64,000 nucleotides of DNA. Source: Rhodopseudomonas sp. (GTDB lineage: Bacteria; Pseudomonadota; Alphaproteobacteria; Rhizobiales; Xanthobacteraceae). Positions 9,344-22,956 of the stretch are shown one piece after another. Numbering within the stretch: the first letter of the stretch is position 1; each line of letters starts with the position of its first letter. Position numbers and translations under genes: made by a program. The stretch is from NCBI RefSeq assembly GCF_013377015.1, contig NZ_JACABA010000002.1:897691-961690 (forward strand). The letters run 5' to 3'. Under the pieces are notes generated by a model that saw only the letters and a program-made list of their open reading frames with translations, searched no databases and was not told where the DNA came from.

Positions 9344-10378
9344 ATGATCAAGACTTCGTTGAATCCTTCGGGCGATGGTTCCGGTGCGATGACCGACCCG
9401 TTCGGCCGGACCATCAGCTATCTGCGGGTCTCGATCACCGACCGCTGCGATTTCCGCTGTGTGTACTGCATGTCGGAAGACATGACCTTTCTACCGCGCG
9501 CCGATCTGCTGACGCTGGAAGAGCTCGACCGCCTGTGCTCGGCCTTCATCGCCAAGGGCGTGCGAAAGCTGCGCCTCACCGGCGGCGAACCGCTGGTCCG
9601 GCGCAACATGATGTCGCTGGTGCGCTCGCTGTCCCGGCATCTCACGACCGGTGCGTTGAATGAACTGACACTGACAACCAACGGTTCGCAGTTGGAGCGC
9701 TTCGCCGCCGAACTGGCGGATTGCGGCGTGCGCCGGATCAACGTGTCGCTGGATACGCTGGATCCGGCGAAATTCCGCGCCATCACCCGCTGGGGCGACC
9801 TCGACAAGGTGCTGGCCGGAATCGCGGCGGCGCGCGCCGCCGGCCTCGCCGTCAAGATCAACGCGGTCGCGCTGAAGAATTCCAACGAGGATGAAATTCC
9901 GGCGCTGATGGAATGGGCGCACGGCCTCGGCATGGGGCTGACGCTGATCGAGGTGATGCCGCTCGGCGAAATCGGCGAAGGGCGGATCGATCAATACGTG
10001 CCGCTGTCGCTGGTCCGCGCGCGGCTCGCCAAGCAATACACGCTGACCGACCTCGCCGATGACACCGGCGGCCCCGCGCGCTACGTGGCGGTCGGCGAAA
10101 CCGGCGGCAAGCTCGGCTTCATCACCCCGATGACGCATAATTTTTGCGAATCCTGCAATCGCGTGCGCATCACCTGCACCGGAACGCTGCACACCTGCCT
10201 CGGCCACGAGGACGCATCGGACCTGCGCAAGCCGCTTCGCGCGTCGGCCGACGATCAGCTGCTCGGCGAGGCGATCGACCGCGCGATCGGGCTGAAGCCC
10301 AAGGGCCACGACTTCATCATCGACCGACGCCACGATCGGCCCAGCGTCAGCCGGCACATGAGCGTCACCGGCGGTTGA
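9344..10378 (+). CDS. moaA: GTP 3',8-cyclase (molybdenum cofactor)
   Basis: Radical-SAM enzyme for the first step of molybdopterin synthesis. 344 aa. The N-terminal SAM cluster motif is CDFRCVYC (Cys-x3-Cys-x2-Cys), with [12 protein letters not shown] after it. The C-terminal second 4Fe-4S cluster is formed by the Cys residues in [14 protein letters not shown]. The protein ends in the conserved Gly-Gly tail (SVTGG). The next gene cluster is an unrelated TRAP transporter, so moaA stands alone here. Confidence 0.95.
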   Translation: MIKTSLNPSGDGSGAMTDPFGRTISYLRVSITDRCDFRCVYCMSEDMTFLPRADLLTLEELDRLCSAFIAKGVRKLRLTGGEPLVRRNMMSLVRSLSRHLTTGALNELTLTTNGSQLERFAAELADCGVRRINVSLDTLDPAKFRAITRWGDLDKVLAGIAAARAAGLAVKINAVALKNSNEDEIPALMEWAHGLGMGLTLIEVMPLGEIGEGRIDQYVPLSLVRARLAKQYTLTDLADDTGGPARYVAVGETGGKLGFITPMTHNFCESCNRVRITCTGTLHTCLGHEDASDLRKPLRASADDQLLGEAIDRAIGLKPKGHDFIIDRRHDRPSVSRHMSVTGG

Positions 10379-10584
10379 TCCGTGTTGGCCGGCGCATCCT
10401 CGTCGGCGCCGTTCCGGCCGCCTTCTGCCGCACATAACGGCTTGACCCTGCATCAAATTGTCCATTTTCCAATTGACGGCGTCGCCGCGCGCTGAAATGG
10501 TGCCGACGCTTCGCATACCCTCGGCTTGAAAAGCCGTTGCTACCTCAGCATCGAAGGGCGAAGCGACTGAGGGGGAGATCACCG

Positions 10585-11181
10585 TTGCGGGCGCTGCTGG
10601 GACTGAGCCGGAAGATCGATGCGTTCAACACCGTGATCGGCCGCTGGCTGTCATGGCTGATCGTACTTGCGGTGGTAATTTCCGCCGCCAACGCCATCAT
10701 TCGAAAAGCGCTCGACATGTCGTCGAATTCCTTTCTCGAACTGCAATGGGTGCTGTTCAGCGTCGTGTTCCTGCTGTGCTCGCCCTGGACCCTGCTGAGC
10801 AACGAACACATCCGGATCGACATCATCAACCACACCCTGCCGCTGCGCCTGCGCGGCTGGATCGACATGATCGGGCACCTGTTCTTCCTGCTGCCGTTCA
10901 CCATCGTGATGCTGTGGTGGTCGATCCCGTTCTTCCTGACCTCGCTGCACCAGAACGAGCAATCCTTCAGCGCCGGCGGGCTGCCGCAATGGCCGGCCAA
11001 ATCGCTGATCATGATCGCCTGCGTGCTGCTGATGGTTCAGGGCTTCTCCGAGATCATCAAGCGCGCGGCTATGATGATGGGCATCATTCCGGACTCCAAC
11101 GCCACCGTGATCAGCGCGCAGCGCGCCGCCGAGCTTGAGGCCGAACGGCTGGTCATGCACATCGCGGGCGACAAGCCGTGA
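10585..11181 (+). CDS. dctQ: TRAP transporter small permease (DctQ type)
   Basis: 198 aa with four predicted membrane helices (near residues 20-38, 50-68, 92-112 and 135-158), the DctQ/4TM small subunit of a sodium- or proton-driven TRAP importer. The frame is open from 10537, but the TTG at 10585 lies about 7 bp after GAGGGGGAGAT, a strong ribosome binding site, and gives LRALLGLSRKIDAFNTVIGR, a normal N-terminus. The large permease follows after 37 bp. The solute-binding gene lies downstream on the other strand. Confidence 0.85.
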   Translation: MRALLGLSRKIDAFNTVIGRWLSWLIVLAVVISAANAIIRKALDMSSNSFLELQWVLFSVVFLLCSPWTLLSNEHIRIDIINHTLPLRLRGWIDMIGHLFFLLPFTIVMLWWSIPFFLTSLHQNEQSFSAGGLPQWPAKSLIMIACVLLMVQGFSEIIKRAAMMMGIIPDSNATVISAQRAAELEAERLVMHIAGDKP

Positions 11182-11218
11182 ATTTCATCGTGGTCGTTGT
11201 GTTGAGGGAAAAATCTGA

Positions 11219-13057
<1,839 letters not shown>

Positions 13058-13088
13058 CGGGCGCCGCCGCGGATTGACGACATGATTT

Positions 13089-13208
13089 GTCATTCCGGGG
13101 CACGAGCGGCGTGAGCCGCGCGTGAACCCGGAATCTTGCTCCACGCCCCTGCCTGTCGCGAGATTCCGGGTTCGCTCGCAGCTGTCGCTGCTCGCGCCCC
13201 GGAATGAC
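13089..13208. repeat. Long palindromic repeat with GTCATTCCGGGG ends
   Basis: GTCATTCCGGGG at 13089-13100 is answered by CCCCGGAATGAC at 13197-13208, with GAACCCGGAATC / GATTCCGGGTTC as an inner pair. It lies between the convergent dctM and dctP genes, beside the terminator at 13243. This repeat type is frequent in Rhodopseudomonas/Bradyrhizobium intergenic DNA (recalled). Confidence 0.75.
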
Positions 13209-13242
13209 GGTGCGCTTGTCTTGCGCAAAGTAACCGCAAACG

Positions 13243-13279
13243 AAAAAGCCCGGCCCTCTTGCGAGGACCGGGCTCTTTC
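13243..13279 (-). terminator. Rho-independent terminator of dctP
   Basis: Stem AAAGCCCGGCCCTC / GAGGACCGGGCTCTTT with a four-base TTGC loop. Read on the minus strand, the stem is followed by a run of five T. It starts 24 bp beyond the dctP stop. The plus-strand side ends in CTTTCG, so it may also stop dctM transcripts. Confidence 0.8.
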
Positions 13280-13302
13280 GTGCGTGACCGAGAAAGCTGC
13301 GA

Positions 13303-15748
<2,446 letters not shown>

Positions 15749-15850
15749 TGAAATCTCCTGCGGCCCGGCCCAGCCGAGACCGATCATATGAGGGCGATGG
15801 ATTCAAGACAGGAATTGGAACCGGGCCGGCCATCCGGCGAGCCGTCAGCC

Positions 15851-16234
15851 CTACTCGTTCGCGACTTCGTAGTTCAGCTCGATCATCACGCCGTTGGGAT
15901 CGCGGACGAAGATCTGCCAGACCGCGCCGCCCGGCACCGTCCTTGTATCGAACTGCACCGCCTTGTCGCGCAACCGCTGCTTCATGCCGGCGAAATCGCG
16001 GCTGGCAAATGCGACATGATGGACCACGCCGGAATCCGGCTTCTGCGGTTCCGCGGTCGAGGAGATATCGACCAGATGCACCACCGGCTTGCCCTCGCTG
16101 TACAGCCAGGCGCCGGGAAAGTCGAAGTTGGGACGATCGCCGTTCGTCAGGCCGAGGACGTCCTCATAGAACCGGACCGTATCGGCCAATCTGCCGGTCC
16201 GAATGTTGAAATGATCGAGCAGACCTACGCTCAT
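15851..16234 (-). CDS. VOC family (glyoxalase-like) protein
   Basis: 127 aa, one vicinal-oxygen-chelate module made of two beta-alpha-beta3 halves. Candidate metal ligands: His in GLLDHFNIRT (residue 7), His in KPVVHLVDIS, and Glu in DPNGVMIELNYEV; VVHHVAFASRDF begins the second half. The exact reaction (dioxygenase, epimerase or glutathione transferase type) cannot be told. The ATG at 16234 (MSVGLLDHFNIRT), with AAGGTG upstream, is preferred to the longer frame beginning at 16267. Confidence 0.8.
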   Translation of the reverse strand: MSVGLLDHFNIRTGRLADTVRFYEDVLGLTNGDRPNFDFPGAWLYSEGKPVVHLVDISSTAEPQKPDSGVVHHVAFASRDFAGMKQRLRDKAVQFDTRTVPGGAVWQIFVRDPNGVMIELNYEVANE

Positions 16235-16517
16235 GCCGGGGCACCTTTTTGCACTTCGCTGCAGCACAATTTGTGCAATGCAAGAACCGCGATCTTGCGG
16301 CTGACGAAATCGCCGGGCCGCGCGGCCACGTTCAATCTTCTATAGGCCAAAAGCCGAGCAACTCAAATCCTCGGCCTCGAAGGGCTTTGCCCATCATCGC
16401 GCGACGTTTATGCTGCAACTTCATCTTGCTGGGCGCCGTTCCCGACGGCTCCGTTGATCCACCCCCCAACACACCGATCGGCCCCGACGGGCGCCGAAAA
16501 ACCTGAAGGTTCCAGTC

Positions 16518-17387
16518 ATGGCCAAAGTCGCTTTTCTCGGTCTCGGCGTCATGGGATTTCCGATGGCAGGACATCTGGTCAAGAAGGGCGGCCACGAGGT
16601 CACGGTGTACAATCGGACGTCGGCCAAGGCGAAGGACTGGGCGGACAAATTCGGCGGGCGCACCGCGCCGACGCCAAAGGAAGCCGCGGCCGGTCAGGAT
16701 TTCGTGATGGCCTGTGTCGGCAATGACGACGATCTGCGCGCGGTGACGATCGGCGCCGACGGCGCCTTTGCCGGCATGAAGGCCGGCGCGATCTTCATCG
16801 ACCACACCACCGCCTCGGCCGAAGTCGCCCGCGAACTCGACGCCGCAGCGACCAAGGCCGGATTCAAATTCATCGACGCCCCGGTGTCGGGCGGTCAGGC
16901 CGGCGCCGAAAACGGCGCGCTGACGGTGATGTGCGGTGGCAGCGCGGACGCCTACGCCACCGCCGAGCCGGTGATCGCGGCCTACGCCAAGATGTGCAAG
17001 CTGCTCGGCCCCGCGGGCTCCGGCCAGCTCACCAAGATGGTGAATCAAATCTGCATCGCCGGACTGGTCGAGGCGCTGTCGGAGGGCATTCACTTCGCCA
17101 AGAAGGCCGGCCTCGATGTCAACGCGGTGATCGAAGTGATCTCCAAGGGCGCCGCACAATCGTGGCAAATGGAAAATCGTTACAAAACCATGAACGACGG
17201 CAAGTTCGATTTCGGCTTCGCGGTCGAGTGGATGCGCAAGGATCTGGCGATCTGCCTCGCCGAATCCCGCCGCAATGGCGCCAGCCTTCCGGTCACGGCT
17301 TTGGTCGATGCGTTCTACTCCGAAGTCGAAAAGATCGGCGGCCGCCGCTGGGATACGTCGAGCCTGCTGGCCCGGCTGGAGCGCTGA
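16518..17387 (+). CDS. Beta-hydroxyacid dehydrogenase (3-hydroxyisobutyrate dehydrogenase family)
   Basis: 289 aa NAD(P)-dependent oxidoreductase. N-terminal Rossmann motif FLGLGVMGFPMAGHL, with the Asn-Arg of VTVYNRTSAK after the second strand, which favours NADP. Substrate-binding DAPVSGGQAGAENGAL and catalytic Lys in GQLTKMVNQICIAG are present. Likely substrates are short hydroxyacids or semialdehydes (hydroxyisobutyrate, tartronate semialdehyde, glyoxylate or succinate semialdehyde); the sequence does not decide. Single gene, convergent with the antitoxin gene. Confidence 0.88.
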   Translation: MAKVAFLGLGVMGFPMAGHLVKKGGHEVTVYNRTSAKAKDWADKFGGRTAPTPKEAAAGQDFVMACVGNDDDLRAVTIGADGAFAGMKAGAIFIDHTTASAEVARELDAAATKAGFKFIDAPVSGGQAGAENGALTVMCGGSADAYATAEPVIAAYAKMCKLLGPAGSGQLTKMVNQICIAGLVEALSEGIHFAKKAGLDVNAVIEVISKGAAQSWQMENRYKTMNDGKFDFGFAVEWMRKDLAICLAESRRNGASLPVTALVDAFYSEVEKIGGRRWDTSSLLARLER

Positions 17388-17396
17388 GCGAACCGA

Positions 17397-17771
17397 TTAG
17401 CCGTCCCTGCCCGAGGGCTTAGCGACCTTGCGGCGCCGCAATGGACTTTCCCGGGCGTCCTTGAGCCGGACGCTTGGGCCTTCCGGAAAGGTCACGACCA
17501 GATCGAGGCGGCCGCCGATCGCTTTCACATAGTCGCGCAGCGTCGAGACCTTCATGTCACCGCGCTTTTCCAGGCGAGAGACGTAGACCTGTTTGCCGCC
17601 GACGCGCTTTGCGACCTGTTCCTGCGTCAGCTTTCTGGATTGCCGCAACTCCTGCAGGCCGAGTTCCTCGGCGATCAGGACCGCAGCACGCTTCTTGATC
17701 CTGGCGCGCCGGGCGGCCGGGAATTTGTCGAACACCTCGGATGTCGGCACCGTTCGATATTGGTCGGTCAT
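17397..17771 (-). CDS. XRE-family antitoxin (HigA-like)
   Basis: 124 aa with a helix-turn-helix in residues about 40-92 (SRKLTQEQVAKRVGGKQVYV, then SRLEKRGDMKVSTL). The N-terminal 35 residues (EVFDKFPAARRARIKKRA) are the usual toxin-contact extension. Its ATG overlaps the stop of the upstream toxin frame in ATGA, the classic arrangement for HigB-HigA/RelE-type modules with toxin first. It would bind its own promoter, where an AT-rich inverted repeat lies at 18141-18166. The antitoxin is intact although the toxin is frameshifted. Confidence 0.82.
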   Translation of the reverse strand: MTDQYRTVPTSEVFDKFPAARRARIKKRAAVLIAEELGLQELRQSRKLTQEQVAKRVGGKQVYVSRLEKRGDMKVSTLRDYVKAIGGRLDLVVTFPEGPSVRLKDARESPLRRRKVAKPSGRDG

Positions 17772-18135
17772 GTTGCCCTCCGGGCCTTGTTCAGTTCTGC
17801 TAGCTGCTGCGAGAATCGCTGATCCGCCTTCTCGATCAGGGCTTTGTAGAATCGTCGTTCCGAGCCGCCGGACTTGTCGCCGGCGACCAGCAGGATCGCC
17901 TTGCGGGCTGGATCGAAAGCGTAGGCGACGCGCCAGACACCGCGATCGGCATCGAAGCCAATTCCTTCATGTTGGCATGCTTGGAGCCGTTCAACGTGTC
18001 CGACCGCGGGCGTTTCAATTGCGGCCCGACAAGTTGCAGCAATTCCACCATCGCGCCCAGTTCGTCCTGGACGGCGTCCGACAGTTCGACAAACTCCTCA
18101 AGGAACGCCGGATGAAATTCGACCCGCCAACCCAT
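17768..18135 (-). pseudogene. HigB/RelE-type toxin, frameshifted
   Basis: The first part (WRVEFHPAFLEEFVELSD to NGSKHANMKEL) and the second part (GFDADRGVWRVAYAFDPARK to SGGSERRFYKALIEKADQRF) are consecutive pieces of one toxin of about 120 aa, joined only by a -1 shift near 17959-17961, where GAATTGG would need one more base. Read straight, the first frame runs into unrelated sequence with a stop at 17836. The site has no typical slippery heptamer. Start taken at the ATG at 18135; a TTG at 18153 is possible. Either a decayed toxin, a sequencing error or, less likely, recoding. Confidence 0.75.
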
Positions 18136-18140
18136 CAACG

Positions 18141-18166
18141 CAATATATATCAAAGGGTATATTCAT
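18141..18166. promoter_or_regulatory. Candidate toxin-antitoxin operator
   Basis: An AT-rich imperfect inverted repeat, ATATATAT then CAAAGGG then TATATT, lies directly upstream of the toxin start in otherwise GC-rich DNA. Position and symmetry fit autoregulation by the XRE antitoxin. Inference only. Confidence 0.4.
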
Positions 18167-18380
18167 TACAAGGTATGGCGGGTCTCCGGAAAGTTCCTCG
18201 CCTCCCCACCCCGCGTCCGCGGCAACCCGGGGAGAGTTTCGCCCGGTGGGGCCGGCGGCCGACTCCGTTAGCTTGTTGTTAACCTGATTATCTTTCCCTT
18301 TAAGGCTGCTCTTAAGGATTTGGAGCCAGAGATAGAACAGCTAAAACGCGCGCGGTTCCGCGCAGGATTTGTGTTGGTTG

Positions 18381-19976
18381 ATGAGTAACCCCGCCGAAAG
18401 GCCTGAAGTTTTCCAGCTTCCGGCTGACAGCACGGTCGCGGTGCCGGCGCGCAATCGGCGTGCAGCGTCGCAGCGGGTCCGCGAGGCGCGCGACCGGCTG
18501 ACCTCGACCAGCGGCACCCGTCCGGCGTTCGATCACGAACTGGTTCGGCAATACGCCCAGACAAGGCTGTCGGCGTCTTACGTCGTCATGCTGCTGGTGG
18601 TGGCGACCGGGCTGTTGTTCGGGATCTGGAAGAACCCGATTTCGGCCGCGGCGTGGACCGTCGGCATGCTCTGCATCCACACCGTGGTGATCCGCAACTG
18701 CAACCGATTTCTGAACGAGGCGCCCTCGCCGGCGCGGACCCGCAAATGGCGATCGCGGTTCGTGCTGCTGGATCTGCTCTACGGCCTGGCCTGGACGACG
18801 CTGCTGATTCACCCGGCCGGCGCCGACGTCGTTTCCAACACCTTCATGATGTTCCTGATGCTGCTGGTAGTCGCGGTCTCCAGCATGCTGGCGGCAAGCC
18901 TGCCGATCGCAGCCTTGGCGGCGACCGCGCCGGTGACAACGGCGATCGCGCTCGACTTCATTCTCACCGGCACCTTTGACAACTACGTGCTGGCGCTGCT
19001 CACGGTCGCCGCGGAAGGCTATTTCGCGCTGCTCGCGCACCGGCTGCACTCAACCACGCTGGCGACGCTGGAGGCGCGCGCCGAGAAGGACGCGCTGATC
19101 GGCGAGCTCGAACAGGCCAAGGCGATTTCCGACGAGGCGCGGCATCGCGCCGAGGCCGCCAATGTGGCGAAATCGCGATTCCTGGCGCAGATGAGCCACG
19201 AGTTGCGCACGCCGCTCAACGCCATCCTGGGCTTTTCAGAAGTGATGAAGAGCGAGATCTTCGGCGCTCACGCCGTGCCGGTGTACAAGGACTACTCAGC
19301 CGATATTCACAATTCGGGCGTTCATCTCTTGAACCTGATCAACGAGATCCTCGATCTGTCGCGGATCGAGGCCGGGCGCTACGAGCTCAACGAGGAAGCG
19401 ATCTCGCTGGTCCACGTCGTCGCCGACTGTCATCATCTGTTGAAACTGAGGGCCTCCAGCCGCGGCATCACTATCCACGAAGTGTTCGAGCAGGGCATGC
19501 CGCGGGTCTGGGCCGACGAGCGCGCCGCGCGGCAAATCGTGCTCAACCTGTTGTCGAACGCGATCAAGTTCACGCCGCAGGGCGGCGAGATCTGGCTGAA
19601 GGTCGGCTGGACCGCGTCCGGCGGCCAGTATCTCAGCGTCAAGGACACCGGCTCCGGCATCGCCGAGGATGAAATTCCGATCGTGCTGGCGTCGTTCGGC
19701 CAGGGCTCCAATTCGATCAAATCCGCCGAACAGGGCGCCGGCCTTGGCCTGCCGATCGCCAAGAGTCTGATCGACATGCACGGTGGCACCTTCACGCTGA
19801 AATCGAAGCTGCGGATCGGCACCGAGGTCATCATCACCTTCCCGCCGGAACGGGTGATGTCGGCGCTGGCACCGATGGCCGACGAGGCGCCGCCGCTGCA
19901 ACCCGGACATCTCGACATCGACGAAAAGAACCGGCCGCGCAACAAGCCGATCATGAATGCCGGCACCGGGCTGTGA
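18381..19976 (+). CDS. Membrane sensor histidine kinase, PleC/DivJ-like
   Basis: 531 aa. After a 55-residue cytoplasmic head come about five or six membrane helices (residues ~60-215, for example SYVVMLLVVATGLLFGIW and NTFMMFLMLLVVAVSSML), a short coiled coil, then HisKA with the phospho-His in FLAQMSHELRTPLNAILGFS, and HATPase with LNLLSNAIKFTPQGG (N box), KDTGSGIAEDEI (G1) and GAGLGLPIAKSL (G2). FSEVMKSEIFG and NEILDLSRIEAGRYEL resemble the cell-cycle kinases PleC/DivJ/PdhS. The stimulus is unknown. No receiver domain and no adjacent regulator, so it is an orphan kinase. ATG at 18381 chosen; the frame opens at 18369. Confidence 0.85.
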   Translation: MSNPAERPEVFQLPADSTVAVPARNRRAASQRVREARDRLTSTSGTRPAFDHELVRQYAQTRLSASYVVMLLVVATGLLFGIWKNPISAAAWTVGMLCIHTVVIRNCNRFLNEAPSPARTRKWRSRFVLLDLLYGLAWTTLLIHPAGADVVSNTFMMFLMLLVVAVSSMLAASLPIAALAATAPVTTAIALDFILTGTFDNYVLALLTVAAEGYFALLAHRLHSTTLATLEARAEKDALIGELEQAKAISDEARHRAEAANVAKSRFLAQMSHELRTPLNAILGFSEVMKSEIFGAHAVPVYKDYSADIHNSGVHLLNLINEILDLSRIEAGRYELNEEAISLVHVVADCHHLLKLRASSRGITIHEVFEQGMPRVWADERAARQIVLNLLSNAIKFTPQGGEIWLKVGWTASGGQYLSVKDTGSGIAEDEIPIVLASFGQGSNSIKSAEQGAGLGLPIAKSLIDMHGGTFTLKSKLRIGTEVIITFPPERVMSALAPMADEAPPLQPGHLDIDEKNRPRNKPIMNAGTGL

Positions 19977-20020
19977 CGCCGATGCTTGCGAAAGAAGCCG
20001 AATGCCCATCACTGTTGGCC

Positions 20021-20245
20021 ATGAGAATTGAAACCCCAACGGAAACTCCATGCATCGCCGTCTGCATGATCGATCCCGAAAGCGGCCTCTGTCTCGGCTG
20101 CGGACGCACGCTGCCGGAGATCGCGCGCTGGCACCGGCTCGATCGCGCCGGCCGTCTGTCGATCATGGCGCTGCTGCCGGCGCGGATGGCGGATGCGGGG
20201 CTCAGTCCGCCGGGCCGACCGCGCGCCGCGGAGAACAACCCGTGA
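20021..20245 (+). CDS. DUF1289 domain-containing protein
   Basis: 74 aa. The four Cys of the DUF1289 pattern are seen in TPCIAVCMID and GLCLGCGRTLPEIARWHRL, suggesting a small metal- or Fe-S-binding unit; function unknown. The ATG at 20021 gives MRIETPTETPCIAVC. The stop lies 10 bp before the GTG of the aspartic protease gene, so the two are probably co-transcribed. Confidence 0.82.
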   Translation: MRIETPTETPCIAVCMIDPESGLCLGCGRTLPEIARWHRLDRAGRLSIMALLPARMADAGLSPPGRPRAAENNP

Positions 20246-20255
20246 CAGGTGCAGC

Positions 20256-20768
20256 GTGAGCCGCGTTCTGCTGATAGCGTTGTTGCTGGTGGCGACCGCG
20301 GGTGCAGTGGTTGCCTATGGCGATCCGGAGCGGATCTCGCATGCGAGCCAGGCGGTTTCGAGCATGTTGCGCAAGCAGAGCGCCGGACCGACCCGGTCGG
20401 TGCAGATCGCACGCGGACGCGGCGGCGAATTCGCCTTGCAAGCCAAGGTCAACGGCGTCAGCGCGCCGATGGTGATCGACACCGGCGCGACCTCGGTGGT
20501 GCTGACCTATGAAACCGCGATGGCCGCGGGGCTGCCGCTGGAATTGCTGAACTTCAATGTCGATGTCGAGACCGCGGGCGGTCACACCCGCGCCGCCAAG
20601 CTGTCGCTCGACAGCCTGGCGATCGGCAAGCTGGTCGAGCGCTCGGTGCCGGCACTGGTGGTGCCGCGCGGCCAGATGAAAACCAATCTGCTCGGCATGA
20701 GTTTTCTGGATCGGCTGGAGAGCTGGGAAGTCCGTGCTGACCAGCTGAGGTTGCACGGCTACCCGTAG
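20256..20768 (+). CDS. Membrane-anchored retropepsin-like aspartic protease (TIGR02281 type)
   Basis: 170 aa. An N-terminal membrane helix (RVLLIALLLVATAGAVVAY) anchors a single retroviral-type aspartic protease domain. The active-site motif is VIDTGATSVVLTYE; the flap region follows (DVETAGGHTRAAK), and the second conserved strand is TNLLGMSFLDRLESWEV. One catalytic Asp per chain means it must act as a dimer. The natural substrate is unknown. The GTG at 20256 (SRVLLIALLL after it) is the best start; upstream in-frame codons overlap the DUF1289 gene. Convergent with dusA (16 bp apart). Confidence 0.82.
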   Translation: MSRVLLIALLLVATAGAVVAYGDPERISHASQAVSSMLRKQSAGPTRSVQIARGRGGEFALQAKVNGVSAPMVIDTGATSVVLTYETAMAAGLPLELLNFNVDVETAGGHTRAAKLSLDSLAIGKLVERSVPALVVPRGQMKTNLLGMSFLDRLESWEVRADQLRLHGYP

Positions 20769-20784
20769 AGGGCGACGGCGCCGC

Positions 20785-21783
20785 TCAGGCGGCCTCGAAC
20801 GCCGTCGCGTTCTGATCGACCAGCGCAATCGCATCGCGCAGCACGCTTACATCGGCGCCGGGCTTGGTGGCGTTCTCCGCGAGATGGCGGCGGAACGCCC
20901 GCGCGCCCGGCACGCCGTGGAACGCGCCGACGAAATGCCGGGTGATCGCATGCAGCCGTGTGCCTTGCGCAAGCTGCTCGGCGATATAGGGCGTCATCGC
21001 CTCCAGCGCATCCTTCATGGTGGCATGCGGCGGCGCCTCGCCGAACAGTTTTGGATCGACCGCGAGCAGCCGCCATGGCTCCTGATAGGCCGCCCGCCCC
21101 AGCATCACGCCATCGACGTGATCGAGATGCGGCAACGCCTCGTCGATCCCCGCAATGCCGCCATTGATGCTGATCGGGACATCGGGCAGCGACGCCTTCA
21201 GCCGATATACCAGCGCGTAGTCCAGCGGCGGCACGTCGCGATTCTGCTTCGGCGACAGACCCTGCAGCCAGGCCTTGCGGGCGTGCACGATCAGTGCGTC
21301 GGCACCGGCGGCCACCACCGCGCGCGCCATCGCAAATAACGCGACCTCCGGGTCCTGATCGTCGATCCCGATCCGGCATTTGATCGTCACCGGAATTTTC
21401 ACCGCGCGCTTCATCGCCCCGACGCATGCGGCGACCAGCGCCGGCTCCGCCATCAGACAGGCGCCGAACCGGCCATCCTGCACCCGATCGGACGGACAGC
21501 CGACGTTGAGATTGATTTCGTCATAGCCGAAATCCTCGCCGATCCGCGCGCTGGTGGCGAGATCGCGCGGATCGGAACCGCCAAGCTGCAGCGCCACCGG
21601 ATGTTCGGAGTCGTCGAAGCCAAGCAGACGCTGGCGGTCGCCGTGGATCGCCGCGCCCGTCGCCACCATCTCGCTGTACAGCCGAGCGCGACGCGTCAAC
21701 AGACGGTGGAACACCCGACAATGACGGTCGGTCCAGTCCATCATAGGCGCAATGGCAAATCTATGTAATTGATTTATCTGCAT
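20785..21783 (-). CDS. dusA: tRNA-dihydrouridine synthase A
   Basis: 332 aa FMN-dependent reductase that converts uridine to dihydrouridine in the tRNA D-loop. N-terminal RFAIAPMMDWTDRHCRVFHR is the DusA signature; the catalytic Cys is in NLNVGCPSDRVQDGRFGACL; PVTIKCRIGIDDQDP and PISINGGIAG line the FMN site. The start ATG at 21783 is in AT-rich DNA. The 5' end of dusA is a known attachment site for a family of tyrosine integrases, and an integrase remnant begins 112 bp upstream. Confidence 0.94.
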   Translation of the reverse strand: MQINQLHRFAIAPMMDWTDRHCRVFHRLLTRRARLYSEMVATGAAIHGDRQRLLGFDDSEHPVALQLGGSDPRDLATSARIGEDFGYDEINLNVGCPSDRVQDGRFGACLMAEPALVAACVGAMKRAVKIPVTIKCRIGIDDQDPEVALFAMARAVVAAGADALIVHARKAWLQGLSPKQNRDVPPLDYALVYRLKASLPDVPISINGGIAGIDEALPHLDHVDGVMLGRAAYQEPWRLLAVDPKLFGEAPPHATMKDALEAMTPYIAEQLAQGTRLHAITRHFVGAFHGVPGARAFRRHLAENATKPGADVSVLRDAIALVDQNATAFEAA

Positions 21784-21894
21784 TTTTCGAGTACATTCAA
21801 CTCGTTAGGTCGCGTCGTGTGCACTCCATTCTACGCCATGACGCGACGTTTTTTCCGGTTTTTCGACGCCTCAGTGCACACGGAGCGCACACGC

Positions 21895-22956
21895 GTGGCG
21901 ACCATCACGAGACTGAAATCAGGCTCCTGGCGAGTCCAAGTCCGACGAAAGGGGAAGTATGTCAATGAGACATTCCTTCGCCGAAAGGATGCTGAGGAAT
22001 GGGGGATTGATATTGAGCGTCGGATTGATCGGCAAGAACCCGGCGGCGACACGCAAATCACGAGATGCTCAGCTCTTTTGCGATCGTATCGGACTTCATC
22101 GCCAAGACTTAGTGGAAGTGGGCAAGAACATCGGACGCTCGAAGAGCGCCAGTCTGATCTTCCTCGACGAGAGACTTGGGCACCTTCGTCTTCCAGAATT
22201 AGATCGAGACTGCCTTATCAAGTTTGGAAAAGAGCGCGCGCTTGAGGGCGCCGGTCCTGTCACGGTTGGTATTGATCTTGGATATATCAAGACGATCCTA
22301 TCGCATGCGGCAGCGGTGCATGGCGTTATCGTTTCAACTGAACCGATAGATCTCGCCCGCATTGCTCTCGGGCGCCTCGGACTTGTCGGCAAAGGCGATG
22401 AGCGCGATCGTCGTCCTACGCAAGATGAGCTTGATCGTATCATTTCAGAGCTGGAAGGGAACGTTCGGCAAAAGATCCCGGTTGGTAGAATTGTGCGATT
22501 TGCGGTCGCAACGGCAATGAGGCAAAATGAAATAGCGCGAATAGAGTGGCGCGATTTTGATCCCAGGGGGCGAATGCTTGTTGTTCGCGACCGTAAGGAT
22601 CCTCGAAAGAAAAAGGGTAATGACCAACGAATTCCGTTGTTGGACGTATCCGGCTATGACGCATGCAAAATCTTGGAAGAACAGGCCGGTTTTCAAACAT
22701 TCGCGAAGGCCGGATTTTTCCATACAATGGACGATCCGTCGGGACAGCATTTCGTCGTCAATGCCGAGAATTGAAAATCATCGACCTCCATTTTCACGAT
22801 CTACGTCACGAGGCCACCAGCCGACTTTTTGAAGCTGGATTTTCGATCGAACAGGTGGCGCTGGTGACCGGGCACAAGGATTGGAAAATGCTGCGCCGCT
22901 ACACTCACCTCAAGCCTGAAACCCTGCACTCAATTCATCCGGCTCGGATGGCGTAA
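21895..22956 (+). pseudogene. Tyrosine recombinase (DusA-associated integrase type), frameshifted
   Basis: Three consecutive frames together make one integrase of about 350 aa. Frame 1 from the GTG at 21895 holds the N-terminal arm-binding part (TITRLKSGSWRVQVRRKGKY). Around 22060-22070 it shifts into the frame with LHRQDLVEVGKNIGRSKSAS, ILSHAAAVHGVIV and the catalytic Arg in ATAMRQNEIARIEW. Around 22708-22716 it shifts again into the frame with HDLRHEATSRLFEAG, VTGHKDWKMLRRYTHLKPE, which carries the His-x-x-Arg, the His/Lys and the nucleophilic Tyr. Catalytic residues are retained but cannot be made as one protein. It points away from dusA and is AT-richer than its neighbours, as expected for a mobile-element remnant. 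Confidence 0.85.

Noticed and set aside
17950-17975. Programmed -1 frameshift in the toxin gene
   Set aside because: No X-XXY-YYZ heptamer or following pseudoknot was seen; simple mutation is more likely.
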